Of a DNA stretch of 64,000 bases, positions 9,323 to 19,499 are shown piece by piece. Every line of letters begins with the position of its first letter. The first letter of the stretch is position 1. Source of the DNA: Blautia hansenii DSM 20583 (GTDB taxonomy: Bacteria; Bacillota; Clostridia; Lachnospirales; Lachnospiraceae). Made by a program: the position numbers and the translations under genes. The stretch is taken from positions 822,001 through 886,000 of the forward strand of contig NZ_CP022413.2 in assembly GCF_002222595.2 (NCBI RefSeq), in the 5' to 3' direction. The notes beneath the pieces are model-generated. The model was given only the letters and a program-made list of their open reading frames with translations. It did no database searches and had not been told where the DNA came from.

Positions 9323-9351
9323 TTGAACACAATTAATTGATAGACTAAAAC
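9323..9351 (+). promoter_or_regulatory. Putative promoter of the htrA gene
   Basis: TTGAAC at 9323-9328, a 17-base spacer and TAAAAC at 9346-9351, 42 bases before the htrA ATG. Confidence 0.4.
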
Positions 9352-9392
9352 TCGTAAAAGGGAAATGAAATTCACGAAAGGAAGTAAAGGCT

Positions 9393-10991
9393 ATGAGTGA
9401 TGAATATAATAATACAAATGAAGAAATGGAAAATGGAAGCTTAAATGAAAATCAAAATGAAAACAAGGAAACAAGGCAAGAGCCGGGAGAAATTCCTACA
9501 CCGGAAAATCCATGCTATGCACGTTCTTATAAAAAAGAGGAAGCAGGCAGCGATGATATGAAGATTGAAGAACCGAAAATGGAGGAACAGAAACAGGAAG
9601 AAAAGAAAGAATATCAGCCGTATCAGTTTTCCGCTCCAAATCAGCCACAGCAGCCGAAGAAAAAGAAACAGTCTTCCGGTTTAGCAAAAAAATTGGGAAT
9701 GACAGCAGCAGTGGCAGCGGTCTTCGGATTAGTTGCAGGCGGTGTGTTCTTAGGTGTAAATTATGTGGGAAATGAAGTGGTGGGACCGGAAAAGGTTCCG
9801 ATTGACAATACACCGGTTACAGACGGTAAAACCGTAGAAGGTGCAGATGCAATCAATAATATAGAAACCACAGGCAATACAGTGGCAGATGTTGCTAAGA
9901 ATGTAATGCCGTCTATTGTAGCCATTACGGGAATAAGCATACAGGAAATTCCAAATTACTTTGGTTTTGGCGTGCAGGCGCAGACAGTACCGAGCAGCGG
10001 CTCCGGAATTATTGTAGGACAAAATGACGAAGAGCTGTTGATTGCTACAAATAATCATGTGGTAGCAGATACGGAGTCCATTACCGTATGCTTTACAAAT
10101 CAGGATGGTACGGCAGCTTCCACAGGCGAGAATAATTTGGAAGATACCGCAGCAACAGATGAGAATAGTACAGATTTAGAGGCAGGTACAGCAGTAGAAG
10201 CACAGATTAAGGGTACAGATGCAGATAATGATTTGGCTGTTATTGCAGTAAAAATAGCAGATATTCCGGCAGATGTATTAAGCCAGATTAAAGTGGCTAC
10301 CATTGGCAGTTCCGATGATATGATTATCGGTGAGCAGGTTGTTGCGATTGGTAATGCGTTAGGATACGGACAGTCAGTAACAAGCGGTTATGTCAGTGCA
10401 TTAAATAAAAGAGTAAGCTCTGACAATATTGACAGTACCTTTATTCAGACAGATGCAGCCATTAACCCCGGAAACAGCGGCGGCGCTCTTTTGAATATGA
10501 AAGGTGAGCTGGTTGGAATTAACTCCTCTAAAATTGCTTCCAATGAAGTAGAAGGTATGGGCTTTGCAATACCGATTTCCAGAGCCGAGCCGATTTTAGA
10601 TAACTTGATGAGTAAGAAGACAAGAAGCAAAGTAGAAGATGAAAATAAAGCCGCTTACCTTGGAATTACCTGTAAAAATGTGACAGCAGAGGCATCTCAA
10701 ATGTACAACATGCCAACAGGTGTATTTGTAGACAGTGTGGTAGAAGACGGACCGGCAGAAGAAGCAGGAATTCAGGCAGGCGATATTATCCGTAAAATTG
10801 ACGGAACAAGCATAAGCACAAACGAAGGTTTGATTGAGCAGCTTCAGTATTATGAAGCCGGAGAAGAAATTGATTTCGTAGTTTCAAGAGCAAACGGCGG
10901 AGAATATAAAGAAGAAACCATTACCGTAGAATTGGGTGCGAAAAAGGATGCACCATCCACATCAGGAAATCCAATCTTAGGTAATCGTTAA
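9393..10991 (+). CDS. HtrA/DegP-like membrane-anchored serine protease with PDZ domain
   Basis: Quality-control protease of the trypsin-like S1C family. The cytoplasmic N-terminus (about 100 residues) is very rich in Glu, Asn and Lys. One membrane helix follows (GMTAAVAAVFGLVAGGVFLGV, about 109-130), then the protease domain with the triad H222 (NNHVVAD), D280 (DNDLAVI) and S362 (GNSGGAL), then a PDZ domain from about residue 415. A Glu/Asp/Thr-rich insertion of about 45 residues separates His and Asp (GENNLEDTAATDENSTDLEAG), longer than I expect in HtrA. The ATG has AAAGGAAG upstream. Confidence 0.93.
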   Translation: MSDEYNNTNEEMENGSLNENQNENKETRQEPGEIPTPENPCYARSYKKEEAGSDDMKIEEPKMEEQKQEEKKEYQPYQFSAPNQPQQPKKKKQSSGLAKKLGMTAAVAAVFGLVAGGVFLGVNYVGNEVVGPEKVPIDNTPVTDGKTVEGADAINNIETTGNTVADVAKNVMPSIVAITGISIQEIPNYFGFGVQAQTVPSSGSGIIVGQNDEELLIATNNHVVADTESITVCFTNQDGTAASTGENNLEDTAATDENSTDLEAGTAVEAQIKGTDADNDLAVIAVKIADIPADVLSQIKVATIGSSDDMIIGEQVVAIGNALGYGQSVTSGYVSALNKRVSSDNIDSTFIQTDAAINPGNSGGALLNMKGELVGINSSKIASNEVEGMGFAIPISRAEPILDNLMSKKTRSKVEDENKAAYLGITCKNVTAEASQMYNMPTGVFVDSVVEDGPAEEAGIQAGDIIRKIDGTSISTNEGLIEQLQYYEAGEEIDFVVSRANGGEYKEETITVELGAKKDAPSTSGNPILGNR

Positions 10992-11002
10992 TTATAAAGA
11001 AA

Positions 11003-11040
11003 GGAAGTTGTTGCTTTAGGCGCAGCTTCCTTTTCCTTTA
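11003..11040 (+). terminator. Terminator after htrA
   Basis: GGAAGTTG (11003-11010) pairs with CAGCTTCC (11023-11030), then TTTTCCTTT. It has the same GTTGC-type stem as other terminators here. Confidence 0.75.
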
Positions 11041-11052
11041 TAAAAAGTTTAC

Positions 11053-11081
11053 TTGTAGCAAAAACTAATTTGTGATAAGAT
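11053..11081 (+). promoter_or_regulatory. Putative promoter of the clpX-like gene
   Basis: TTGTAG at 11053-11058, a 17-base spacer and TAAGAT at 11076-11081, with TGA immediately before the -10 (extended -10). Confidence 0.5.
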
Positions 11082-11132
11082 ACCCACAAGTGGTTTAAGC
11101 TGAGGAAAACAGAAAGAAAGCAGGAAAGAGAT

Positions 11133-12560
11133 ATGTCAGATGATAAAGAATATTTAAAGACAAATAATCCATCTGAAGAAACAGATGAGAAGGAAAATAA
11201 GGACCAATATGAAAAAATCTGTTTTATGTGCAGAAGACCGGAAAGCAAAGCAGGGAAGATGATAGACCTTCCAAATGATATTCATATTTGTACAGATTGT
11301 ATGCAGAGAAGCTTTGATACCATGAATAACAGCAATATCAATTATGATGAGCTGATGCGTAATATGCCGAATATCAGTATGATTGATTTAAGTTCTTTGC
11401 AAAATCAAATTCCAAACAGACAAAAGGTAAAGAAAAAACAGGAAGCGCCAAAAGAAAAGGTAGCTCCAAAGGTTTTTGACATAAAGAGTATTCCGGCGCC
11501 TCATAAAATTAAGGCGAGTCTGGATGAGTATGTGATTGGACAGGAAAAGGCAAAAAAAGTAATGTCCGTAGCTGTTTACAACCATTATAAACGTGTTTTT
11601 GCGGATATGAACGATGATATTGAAATCGAGAAATCCAATATGCTGATGATTGGACCGACAGGAAGTGGAAAAACATATCTTGTAAAAACGCTGGCAAGAC
11701 TTTTGGATGTGCCTCTTGCCATTACCGACGCAACTTCTTTGACAGAAGCCGGTTATATCGGTGATGACATTGAAAGCGTGGTAAGTAAGCTTTTGGCAGC
11801 AGCAGACAATGATGTGGAAAGAGCGGAGCATGGAATTATTTTTATCGATGAAATTGATAAAATTGCCAAGAAAAAGAATACAAATCAGAGAGACGTAAGC
11901 GGCGAGGCAGTACAGCAGGGAATGTTAAAACTTCTGGAGGGCAGTGAAATTGAAGTTCCTGTGGGAGCAAACAGTAAAAACGCTATGGTTCCGCTGACAA
12001 CTGTGAATACAAAAAATATTTTATTCATCTGCGGAGGAGCTTTCCCTGATTTGGAAGAAATTATCAAAGAACGTTTAAATAAAACCGCATCTATTGGTTT
12101 TCAGGCTGATTTAAAAGATAAATACGACCATGATAATACCCTTCTGGAAAAAGTAACTGTGGATGATATTAAAAAATTCGGTATGATACCGGAATTTTTG
12201 GGACGTCTTCCGATTATCTTTACTTTAACGGGATTAAACAGAGATATGCTGGTGGAAATTTTAAAAGAGCCGAAAAATGCGATTTTAAAACAATACCAGA
12301 AGCTTTTGGCGTTGGATGAAGTAAAATTGGAATTTGAAGACGGCGCACTGGAAGCCATTGCCGATATGGCGCTGGAGAAACATACAGGAGCCAGAGCTCT
12401 TCGTGCTATTTTGGAAGAATATATGCTGGATATTATGTATGAAATTCCAAAGGATGACAGCATCGGAGAAGTGATTATTACAAAAGAATATATTGAGCAT
12501 ACAGGCGGTCCGAGAATTTTATTAAGAGGTCAGGAAATGCCTATGCTGGAAGCAAAATAA
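11133..12560 (+). CDS. Divergent ClpX-type AAA+ unfoldase
   Basis: AAA+ ATPase of the ClpX family, 475 residues against about 420 usual. Zinc-binding domain C30/C33/C53/C56; Walker A GPTGSGKT (174-181); Walker B IIFIDEIDK; pore-1 loop GYIG; ClpP-docking loop IGF (321-323). The segment that in standard ClpX holds the RKH pore loop reads GANSKNAMV here (about 278-286), without RKH. No clpP or tig lies next to it. It has its own promoter. I read it as a ClpX paralogue or a strongly diverged ClpX that still docks on ClpP but may choose other substrates; the last point is inference. Confidence 0.85.
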   Translation: MSDDKEYLKTNNPSEETDEKENKDQYEKICFMCRRPESKAGKMIDLPNDIHICTDCMQRSFDTMNNSNINYDELMRNMPNISMIDLSSLQNQIPNRQKVKKKQEAPKEKVAPKVFDIKSIPAPHKIKASLDEYVIGQEKAKKVMSVAVYNHYKRVFADMNDDIEIEKSNMLMIGPTGSGKTYLVKTLARLLDVPLAITDATSLTEAGYIGDDIESVVSKLLAAADNDVERAEHGIIFIDEIDKIAKKKNTNQRDVSGEAVQQGMLKLLEGSEIEVPVGANSKNAMVPLTTVNTKNILFICGGAFPDLEEIIKERLNKTASIGFQADLKDKYDHDNTLLEKVTVDDIKKFGMIPEFLGRLPIIFTLTGLNRDMLVEILKEPKNAILKQYQKLLALDEVKLEFEDGALEAIADMALEKHTGARALRAILEEYMLDIMYEIPKDDSIGEVIITKEYIEHTGGPRILLRGQEMPMLEAK

Positions 12561-12561
12561 A

Positions 12562-12663
12562 AAAGCATATCATTAAGTAAATATCAGGAATATTTATATC
12601 TTTCATGCAGAACTGCATTTTAGAGAGAATAGACATTCCTGATATTGTTTAAAGATATGCTTT
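12562..12663. terminator. Long nested hairpin between clpX-like gene and tRNA-Leu
   Basis: Outer arms AAAGCATATC (12563-12572) and GATATGCTTT; inner arms ATATCAGGAAT (12581-12591) and ATTCCTGATAT (12634-12644); a small terminal hairpin ATGCAGAACTGCAT at 12605-12618. T-rich sequence flanks it on either strand, so it can act as a bidirectional terminator for two convergent transcripts. It is much longer than a simple terminator. Confidence 0.7.
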
Positions 12664-12699
12664 CACTTTTCTTATAAAATCCTGTAAAACAAAAAAAGA

Positions 12700-12783
12700 T
12701 GCAGGAGATGGGACTTGAACCCACACGATATTGCTACCACAGGCACCTGAAGCCTGCGCGTCTGCCAATTCCGCCACTCCTGC
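12700..12783 (-). tRNA. tRNA-Leu (anticodon CAG)
   Basis: On the minus strand the 84-base gene begins GCAGGAGTGGCGGAATTGGC and ends CTCCTGC plus discriminator A. The acceptor stem GCAGGAG/CTCCTGC is perfect. The anticodon loop is TTCAGGT with anticodon CAG (plus-strand 12747-12749). The long variable arm and the GGTTCAAGTCC T-arm are typical of class II tRNA-Leu. CCA is not encoded. A T-run follows the 3' end. Confidence 0.95.
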
Positions 12784-12918
12784 ATTTCTTATTAAGTTTG
12801 TGCTGTCTTAAGCACAAGGTATATAATACATGATGTTATTCGAAATGTCAACAGTAAATTTGAAAAAAATTTAAGTTTTTTTATGAGAATATTCTACACA
12901 AGAGTATGAAAAAAAAGG

Positions 12919-12947
12919 TTGAAAATTACTATATGTTGTGATAAACT
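12919..12947 (+). promoter_or_regulatory. Promoter of carAB
   Basis: TTGAAA at 12919-12924, a 17-base spacer and TAAACT at 12942-12947, with TGA before the -10. No T-box or known riboswitch is evident in the roughly 60-base leader. The interval 12784-12918 is A/T-rich and shows no gene. Confidence 0.6.
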
Positions 12948-13013
12948 TTTAGCAATTTGGGAAAAAATAGGGCTTTACAAAAGAGCCGCTCAGAAAGGAA
13001 GACAGGTGAAAGC

Positions 13014-14087
13014 ATGAAAGCATTTTTGATACTGGAAGACGGAACTGTTTTTACAGGAACCAGCATTGGTTCTAAAAAGGAAATCATCAGTGAAATTGTC
13101 TTTAATACATCTATGACAGGCTATTTAGAGGTGCTTACAGATCCTTCTTATGCAGGACAGGCAGTCTGTATGACCTATCCTTTAATCGGAAATTATGGTA
13201 TTTGCCATGAAGATCAGGAGTCTTTAAGACCATGGCCGGATGGGTATATCGTTAGAGAATTATCTCGCATGCCAAGCAATTTCAGAAGTGAAGACACGAT
13301 TCAGAACTTCTTAAAGCAATATGATATTCCGGGAATTGCAGGCATTGATACAAGAGCTCTGACGAAGCTGCTGAGAGAAAAAGGCACAATGAACGGAATG
13401 ATTACAACAGATGCAGCTTATAAATTAGAAGAGATTATTCCAAGATTAAAGGCATACAACACAGGAAAAGTAGTGGAACGTGTAACCTGTGAAGAAAAAA
13501 CAGTTTTAAAGGGAGAAGGTCCGAAGGTAGCTTTAATGGACTTTGGAGCCAAAGATAATATTGCAAAATCTTTAAATGAAAGAGGCTGCGAGGTAACTGT
13601 TTATCCTGCCTTCACAAAAGCAGAGGAAATTCTGAAAACAAATCCAGATGGAATTATGCTTTCTAACGGCCCTGGAGATCCGAAGGAATGTACTTCTATT
13701 ATAGAAGAAATAAAAAAATTATATGACTCTGAAGTTCCTATTTTTGCTATTTGTCTGGGACATCAGCTCATGGCGCTTGCCACAGGAGCGGACACAAAGA
13801 AAATGAAATACGGACACAGAGGAGGAAATCACCCTGTAAAGGATTTGGAAACAGGAAGAGTATATATTTCCTCTCAGAACCATGGTTATGTAGTCGACAC
13901 AGAGACCTTAAATCCGGAAATTGCTGTTCCGGCATTTATCAATGTTAACGATAAGACAAATGAAGGCTTAAAGTATACAGGAAAGAATATCTTTACCGTA
14001 CAGTTCCATCCGGAAGCTTGTCCGGGACCACAGGACTCAGGCTATTTATTTGACAGATTTTTAAAAATGATGGAGGTGACCAAATAA
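13014..14087 (+). CDS. carA: Carbamoyl-phosphate synthase small subunit (glutaminase)
   Basis: Glutamine amidotransferase subunit that supplies ammonia to CarB for carbamoyl phosphate, a precursor of pyrimidines and arginine. The ATG at 13014 is used (357 residues) because it has AGGTG just upstream; the frame extends further up without a better start. The N-terminal CPSase domain begins KAFLILEDGTVFTGTSIG. The class I amidotransferase triad is visible as FAICLGHQ (nucleophilic Cys) and FHPEACPGP (His, Glu). The stop overlaps the carB ATG by one base. Confidence 0.96.
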   Translation: MKAFLILEDGTVFTGTSIGSKKEIISEIVFNTSMTGYLEVLTDPSYAGQAVCMTYPLIGNYGICHEDQESLRPWPDGYIVRELSRMPSNFRSEDTIQNFLKQYDIPGIAGIDTRALTKLLREKGTMNGMITTDAAYKLEEIIPRLKAYNTGKVVERVTCEEKTVLKGEGPKVALMDFGAKDNIAKSLNERGCEVTVYPAFTKAEEILKTNPDGIMLSNGPGDPKECTSIIEEIKKLYDSEVPIFAICLGHQLMALATGADTKKMKYGHRGGNHPVKDLETGRVYISSQNHGYVVDTETLNPEIAVPAFINVNDKTNEGLKYTGKNIFTVQFHPEACPGPQDSGYLFDRFLKMMEVTK

Positions 14088-17000
14088 TGCCGAAAAATCC
14101 AGATATTAAAAAGGTATTGATGATAGGCTCCGGCCCGATTGTTATCGGACAGGCAGCAGAATTTGATTATGCAGGTACACAGGCATGCCGTTCCTTAAAA
14201 GAGGAAGGAATTGAGGTCGTTTTATTAAACTCCAATCCGGCTACGATTATGACGGACAAGGATATTGCAGATAAGGTTTATATTGAGCCTTTGACAGTGG
14301 AAGTGGTAGAGCAGCTCATTTTAAAGGAAAAACCGGACAGTGTGCTTCCGACTCTGGGCGGACAGGCCGGGCTGAACCTTGCTATGGAGCTGGAAGAAAG
14401 AGGTTTCTTAAAAGAGCATAATGTGCGTCTTATCGGAACAACCTCCGAAACCATTAAAAAGGCAGAAGACCGTCAGGAATTTAAGGACACTATGGAAAAA
14501 ATCGGAGAGCCTATTGCAGCTTCTCTGGTAGTAAAGAATGTAGAAGACGGAATTGCGTTCAGTAATAAAATCGGTTATCCGGTAGTTCTTCGCCCTGCTT
14601 ATACATTAGGAGGAAGCGGCGGCGGAATTGCCAATAACGAAGAAGAATTAGTAGAAATTCTGGAAAACGGACTTCGCCTGTCTCGTGTAGGAGAGGTACT
14701 GGTAGAACGTTGCATTGCAGGCTGGAAAGAAATTGAATACGAAGTAATGCGTGACAGTGCAGGAAACTGCATTACCGTATGTAATATGGAAAATCTCGAC
14801 CCCGTAGGTGTACATACCGGAGACAGTATTGTAGTCGCACCATCTCAGACCTTGGGTGATAAAGAATATCAGATGCTTCGTACTTCTGCTTTAAATATTA
14901 TTACAGAGCTGGGAATTACAGGCGGATGTAATGTACAGTATGCTTTAAATCCTAACAGCTTTGAATATTGCGTAATTGAGGTAAACCCTCGTGTATCACG
15001 TTCTTCTGCGCTGGCATCTAAAGCTACGGGATATCCGATTGCAAAGGTAGCGGCAAAGATTGCCCTTGGATATACCTTAGATGAAATTAAAAATGCCATT
15101 ACAGGAAAAACTTATGCCAGCTTTGAGCCAATGCTGGATTACTGTGTTGTAAAAATTCCTCGTCTGCCATTTGATAAATTTATCAGCGCTAAGAGAACAT
15201 TGACAACACAGATGAAGGCAACCGGAGAGGTTATGAGCATCTGCAATAACTTTGAAGGCGCTTTAATGAAGGCAATCCGTTCACTGGAGCAGCATGTGGA
15301 CAGTCTCATGTCTTATGATTTTACAGGGCTTTCCAAAGAGGATTTAATAGAGGAGCTTTGCATTGTAGATGACATGCGTATCTGGAGAATTGCCGAGGCA
15401 ATCCGCAGAGGCGTTGATTACGAAACCATTCATAAGATTACGAAGATTGATAACTGGTTTATTGATAAAATTGCCATTCTTGTAGAAATGGAAGAGGAGC
15501 TTAGAAAGAAAGAGCTTACCGAAGACCTTTTAAGAGAAGCAAAGAGAATTGAGTTTCCGGATCATGTGATTGCAAAACTGGCAGGTAAAACAGAAGATGA
15601 AGTAAAAGCTCTGCGTAAAGAATACGGCATTACAGCAGCTTATAAAATGGTAGATACCTGTGCGGCAGAGTTTGAGGCAAGTACACCATATTATTATTCT
15701 GTTTACGGCGGCGAAAACGAAGCAGAAGGTAAAACAGACAAGAAAAAAGTATTGATTTTAGGCTCCGGTCCTATTCGTATCGGACAGGGTATAGAATTCG
15801 ATTTCTGCTCCGTACACTGTACATGGGCATTTGAAAAAGAAGGCTACGAAACCATTATTATCAATAATAACCCTGAAACAGTAAGTACAGACTTTGATAT
15901 TGCAGATAAGCTTTATTTTGAGCCGTTGACACCGGAAGATGTGGAAAATGTAGTAAATGTAGAAAAGCCGGATGGAGCAGTCGTACAGTTTGGTGGACAG
16001 ACAGCAATTAAGCTGACAGAAGCTTTGATTAAAATGGGTGTGAAAATTCTGGGAACTTCTGCAGAAAATGTAGACGCTGCAGAGGACAGAGAGCTGTTTG
16101 ACGGTATTTTAGAGGAATGTCATATTCCAAGACCAAAGGGGCATACAGTATATACAGCAGAAGAAGCAAAGAAAGCTGCAAATGAGCTGGGATATCCTGT
16201 TTTAGTACGTCCTTCTTATGTATTAGGCGGACAGGGGATGCAGATTGCTATTAATGATGAAGATGTGGAAGAATATATTGGAATTATCAATCGTATTGCA
16301 CAGGAACATCCAATTCTGGTAGATAAGTATTTACAGGGTAAGGAAATCGAGGTAGATGCAGTATGTGATGGAGAGGATATTTTAATTCCGGGAATTATGG
16401 AACATATCGAAAGAGCCGGTATTCATTCCGGAGACAGTATTTCTGTATATCCTGCAAGAACCATCAGTGAGACTGCGAAAAAGACTATTGAGGAATACAC
16501 ACGAAGACTGGCAAAATCTCTTCATGTGCTGGGAATGATTAATATTCAGTTCATTGTATGTGGTGAGGAAGTATATGTTATTGAAGTAAATCCACGTTCC
16601 AGCCGTACCGTACCGTATATCAGCAAGGTGACAGGTATTCCAATCGTTCCGTTAGCTGCAAAGGTAATTTTAGGACATAAATTAAAGGACTTAGGATATA
16701 CACCGGGACTTCAGCCGGAAGCAAAATATTATGCAGTGAAAATGCCGGTATTCTCCTTTGAAAAAATCAGAGGTGCGGACATCAGTCTGGGACCTGAAAT
16801 GAAATCCACAGGAGAATGTCTGGGAATTTCCGAAAGCTTTAATGAAGCTCTGTACAAAGCCTTTTTGGGAGCAGGCATCAATCTTCCAAAGCATAAAAAT
16901 ATGATTATCACCGTAAGAGATGAAGACAAACAGGATATTATTCCTATTGCAAAACGTTTCTCTGATTTGGGATATAAGATTTATGCCACAAGAAGCACTG

Positions 17001-17284
17001 CAAAAGTATTAAATGAAAACGGTGTGAAGGCAGTGAGAACTAATAAGATTGAGCAGCCGTCACCAAACCTGATGGACTTAATTCTGGGACATAAGATTGA
17101 CCTTGTTATTGATACGCCGAGTCAGGGTGTGGATAAGGCAAAGGACGGATTTATTATCAGAAGAAATGCCATTGAAACAGGCGTAAATGTATTAACCGCA
17201 TTAGATACGGCAGAGGCACTGGTAACCAGTCTGGAAAACACAGATATTCAAAAGCTGGAATTGATTGATATCGCAGCAATTTAA
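14087..17284 (+). CDS. carB: Carbamoyl-phosphate synthase large subunit
   Basis: Duplicated ATP-grasp enzyme that makes carbamoyl phosphate from bicarbonate, ammonia and two ATP in the cytoplasm. Length 1065 is standard. Both halves are visible: the first begins [23 protein letters not shown] and the second begins [20 protein letters not shown] at about residue 552. Each has the [24 protein letters not shown]-grasp motif and the ATP/Mg residues EVNPR. A C-terminal MGS-like allosteric domain follows (from about residue 935). Confidence 0.97.
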   Translation: MPKNPDIKKVLMIGSGPIVIGQAAEFDYAGTQACRSLKEEGIEVVLLNSNPATIMTDKDIADKVYIEPLTVEVVEQLILKEKPDSVLPTLGGQAGLNLAMELEERGFLKEHNVRLIGTTSETIKKAEDRQEFKDTMEKIGEPIAASLVVKNVEDGIAFSNKIGYPVVLRPAYTLGGSGGGIANNEEELVEILENGLRLSRVGEVLVERCIAGWKEIEYEVMRDSAGNCITVCNMENLDPVGVHTGDSIVVAPSQTLGDKEYQMLRTSALNIITELGITGGCNVQYALNPNSFEYCVIEVNPRVSRSSALASKATGYPIAKVAAKIALGYTLDEIKNAITGKTYASFEPMLDYCVVKIPRLPFDKFISAKRTLTTQMKATGEVMSICNNFEGALMKAIRSLEQHVDSLMSYDFTGLSKEDLIEELCIVDDMRIWRIAEAIRRGVDYETIHKITKIDNWFIDKIAILVEMEEELRKKELTEDLLREAKRIEFPDHVIAKLAGKTEDEVKALRKEYGITAAYKMVDTCAAEFEASTPYYYSVYGGENEAEGKTDKKKVLILGSGPIRIGQGIEFDFCSVHCTWAFEKEGYETIIINNNPETVSTDFDIADKLYFEPLTPEDVENVVNVEKPDGAVVQFGGQTAIKLTEALIKMGVKILGTSAENVDAAEDRELFDGILEECHIPRPKGHTVYTAEEAKKAANELGYPVLVRPSYVLGGQGMQIAINDEDVEEYIGIINRIAQEHPILVDKYLQGKEIEVDAVCDGEDILIPGIMEHIERAGIHSGDSISVYPARTISETAKKTIEEYTRRLAKSLHVLGMINIQFIVCGEEVYVIEVNPRSSRTVPYISKVTGIPIVPLAAKVILGHKLKDLGYTPGLQPEAKYYAVKMPVFSFEKIRGADISLGPEMKSTGECLGISESFNEALYKAFLGAGINLPKHKNMIITVRDEDKQDIIPIAKRFSDLGYKIYATRSTAKVLNENGVKAVRTNKIEQPSPNLMDLILGHKIDLVIDTPSQGVDKAKDGFIIRRNAIETGVNVLTALDTAEALVTSLENTDIQKLELIDIAAI

Positions 17285-17295
17285 GAGGAGAAGGT

Positions 17296-18168
17296 ATGGA
17301 TATTTTAGAACTGTTAAAGGTTGTTTTTTTAGGAATTGTAGAGGGTATTACAGAATGGCTTCCTATCAGTAGTACCGGACATTTAATTCTGGTAGAAGAA
17401 TTTGTAAAGCTGGATGTAAGTAAAGCATTCTGGGAAATGTTTATGGTAGTCATTCAGTTAGGTGCAATTCTGGCGGTAGTTGTCTTATATTGGAAAGATA
17501 TTTGGCCATTCCGAAATAAGAAACCAAAGCATGAAAATGTGACAAAAGTAGAAAAGGCAGCAGGAACTTTATGTCGTTTTGTCAAAATCGATAAGATGAT
17601 TATGTGGCTGAAGATTATGGTATCCTGTCTTCCTGCAATTTTAATCGGTCTTCCTTTTGATGACTTTATTGAAAAGAAGTTCAATAACTGGTTTGTAGTA
17701 GCAGTTATGTTGATTGTATATGGTGTTCTCTTTTTAGTAGTGGAGGACTACAATGAAAAGAGAACAGTGAAAATTCATTCTATTGCAGATATTACATGGA
17801 AAACAGCGCTGCTGATTGGAATTTTTCAGGTATTAGCATTAATTCCGGGAACTTCTCGTTCCGGAGCAACGATTATCGGTGGAATTCTTCTGGGAGCATC
17901 CAGAACAGTGGCAGCAGAATATACCTTTTTCCTTGCAATCCCTGTTATGTTTGGTGCAAGTCTTTTAAAAATTGTAAAATTTGGATTTGACTTTACTTCT
18001 TGGGAACTTACAATTTTAGGTGTAGGAACAGTTGTATCTTTTGTGGTGTCTATTTTGGCAATTAAATTCCTTATGGGATATATCAAAAAACACGATTTTA
18101 AAGCTTTTGGCTGGTACCGAATTGTATTAGGTATTATCGTAATGCTGTTCTTTACAATATTCAGATAA
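17296..18168 (+). CDS. uppP: Undecaprenyl-diphosphatase UppP (BacA)
   Basis: Polytopic membrane phosphatase that recycles undecaprenyl diphosphate for wall synthesis; its level affects bacitracin resistance. Both family motifs are intact: [17 protein letters not shown] near the N-terminus and [17 protein letters not shown] in the middle. Length 290 is typical. It lies 11 bases after carB with AGAGGAGAAGG as ribosome binding site, so it can be read from the carAB transcript. Confidence 0.96.
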   Translation: MDILELLKVVFLGIVEGITEWLPISSTGHLILVEEFVKLDVSKAFWEMFMVVIQLGAILAVVVLYWKDIWPFRNKKPKHENVTKVEKAAGTLCRFVKIDKMIMWLKIMVSCLPAILIGLPFDDFIEKKFNNWFVVAVMLIVYGVLFLVVEDYNEKRTVKIHSIADITWKTALLIGIFQVLALIPGTSRSGATIIGGILLGASRTVAAEYTFFLAIPVMFGASLLKIVKFGFDFTSWELTILGVGTVVSFVVSILAIKFLMGYIKKHDFKAFGWYRIVLGIIVMLFFTIFR

Positions 18169-18174
18169 TGAAAA

Positions 18175-18204
18175 GGGGCTGTCGCAGTGCGTCAGCCTCT
18201 TGTT
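18175..18204 (+). terminator. Terminator after uppP
   Basis: GGGGCTG (18175-18181) pairs with CAGCCTC (18193-18199) with an inner CGC-AGT-GCG. Only a short T tract follows, so it may be partial. Confidence 0.6.
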
Positions 18205-18246
18205 TCTAATTTTATGGGACATTGAGAAAGGAACGAAGGAATTAAG

Positions 18247-19032
18247 ATGGAGAACGAGGATAAAAAGGTTTTGGACTTGTCTATGGAAGCAGGCAGGATT
18301 TTATTGGATGCAGGGGCAGAAATTTTCAGGGTAGAAGAAACTATTAAACGTATTGCAATGGCATTTGGAATTGAAAAATGCAGCCCTTTTGTTATGAGTA
18401 CCGGTATTTTTCTTACAGCCGAAAATGAAGAAGGAGAGATGTATGCCAGTGTAAAACACATTCCTATTCAAGGGGCAAAACTTCATAGAATAGCGGCGGT
18501 AAATCAGCTTTCCAGAGAAATTGTAGAAGGAAAGTATACCATTGAGGAAGCTGAAAAAAAACTGGAAGAAATTAAAAAAGAACCGGGAAAATCAGATATT
18601 AGTAGGATGCTTGCATCGGGGGTAGGTTCCGGTGGTTTTTGTTACCTGTTAGGTGGACAGGCTATGGATATGCTTGCAGCATTTCTTTCAGGATTTTTAT
18701 TATATGTGGTACTTCTTGCTTTTGAAAAACGAGAAAAAACTACATCAAAAATTGTGTTAAATATGATTGGGGGATTTTGTGTATCTCTTTTTGCAGTGTT
18801 TTTTTATCGTATAGGACTTGGAAATACACCGGGAAGTATTTTGGTAGGTTCTGTTATGCCTTTGGTTCCGGGAGTATCTTTGGTAAATGCTGTTCGTGAT
18901 TTTGCTGAGGGGAATTATATCGGAGGAGGCGTCCGCTTTTTAGATGCTTTGATGGTGGCTCTTGGAATTGCTTTGGGAGTCAGCCTGATGCATGTAATAT
19001 ATTTTCGGATGACAGGAGGAAGCCTATTATGA
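18247..19032 (+). CDS. Threonine/serine exporter family, ThrE N-terminal part (DUF1212)
   Basis: First half of a split ThrE-type exporter. A soluble N-terminal domain of about 120 residues (DLSMEAGRILLDAGAEIFRVEETI, with the conserved E-RVE pattern) is followed by about five hydrophobic helices. In actinobacteria ThrE is a single chain; Firmicutes usually encode two proteins as here. It overlaps the second half by ATGA, so the subunits are made together. Confidence 0.88.
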   Translation: MENEDKKVLDLSMEAGRILLDAGAEIFRVEETIKRIAMAFGIEKCSPFVMSTGIFLTAENEEGEMYASVKHIPIQGAKLHRIAAVNQLSREIVEGKYTIEEAEKKLEEIKKEPGKSDISRMLASGVGSGGFCYLLGGQAMDMLAAFLSGFLLYVVLLAFEKREKTTSKIVLNMIGGFCVSLFAVFFYRIGLGNTPGSILVGSVMPLVPGVSLVNAVRDFAEGNYIGGGVRFLDALMVALGIALGVSLMHVIYFRMTGGSLL

Positions 19033-19496
19033 TTACAGATGCAGTTTTACAATTTTTGGCAGCTTTTTTTGGTACGATTGCTTTTTCTGTATTATTTTCT
19101 GTACCAAAAGAACATTATCCGTTGTGCGGTGTAATCGGGGGAACAGGCTGGATGCTTTGCTGGACATTAATTCATGTATTGCATACCGGTGTAGTAGAGG
19201 CTAATTTTATTGCTACTGTATTTATTACATTAGCATCACGAATTGGGAGCACAGTAAGAAAATGTCCGGTAACTTTATTTTTGATTGCGGGTATTTTTCC
19301 GGAAGTGCCGGGAATTGGTGTGTATAGAACCATTTATTACAGTGTGCAGGAAAATCACGAAATGGGACTTTATTATGGACGAGAAACATTAGGAATAGCT
19401 ATTGCCATGGTGTTAGGAATTATTCTGGTATTTGAAATTCCACAGAAAACCATTAATCGGTTATTTGGAGATAAAGCGTTATATGGAAGGAAATAA
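19029..19496 (+). CDS. Threonine/serine exporter family, ThrE C-terminal part (DUF3815)
   Basis: Second half of the split ThrE exporter, 155 residues, four or five hydrophobic helices, with the family segment FLIAGIFPEVPGIGVYRTIYY. The start lies in the ATGA overlap with the first half. The substrate (Thr, Ser or another small amino acid) cannot be told from sequence. The gene is followed directly by the long hairpin repeat at 19500. Confidence 0.87.
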   Translation: MITDAVLQFLAAFFGTIAFSVLFSVPKEHYPLCGVIGGTGWMLCWTLIHVLHTGVVEANFIATVFITLASRIGSTVRKCPVTLFLIAGIFPEVPGIGVYRTIYYSVQENHEMGLYYGRETLGIAIAMVLGIILVFEIPQKTINRLFGDKALYGRK

Positions 19497-19499
19497 AAA

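Noticed and set aside
12880..12900. ARG-box-like sequence ATGAGAATATTCTACA before carA
   Set aside because: Only a partial match to the arginine repressor consensus and badly placed relative to the promoter; not reported as a site.
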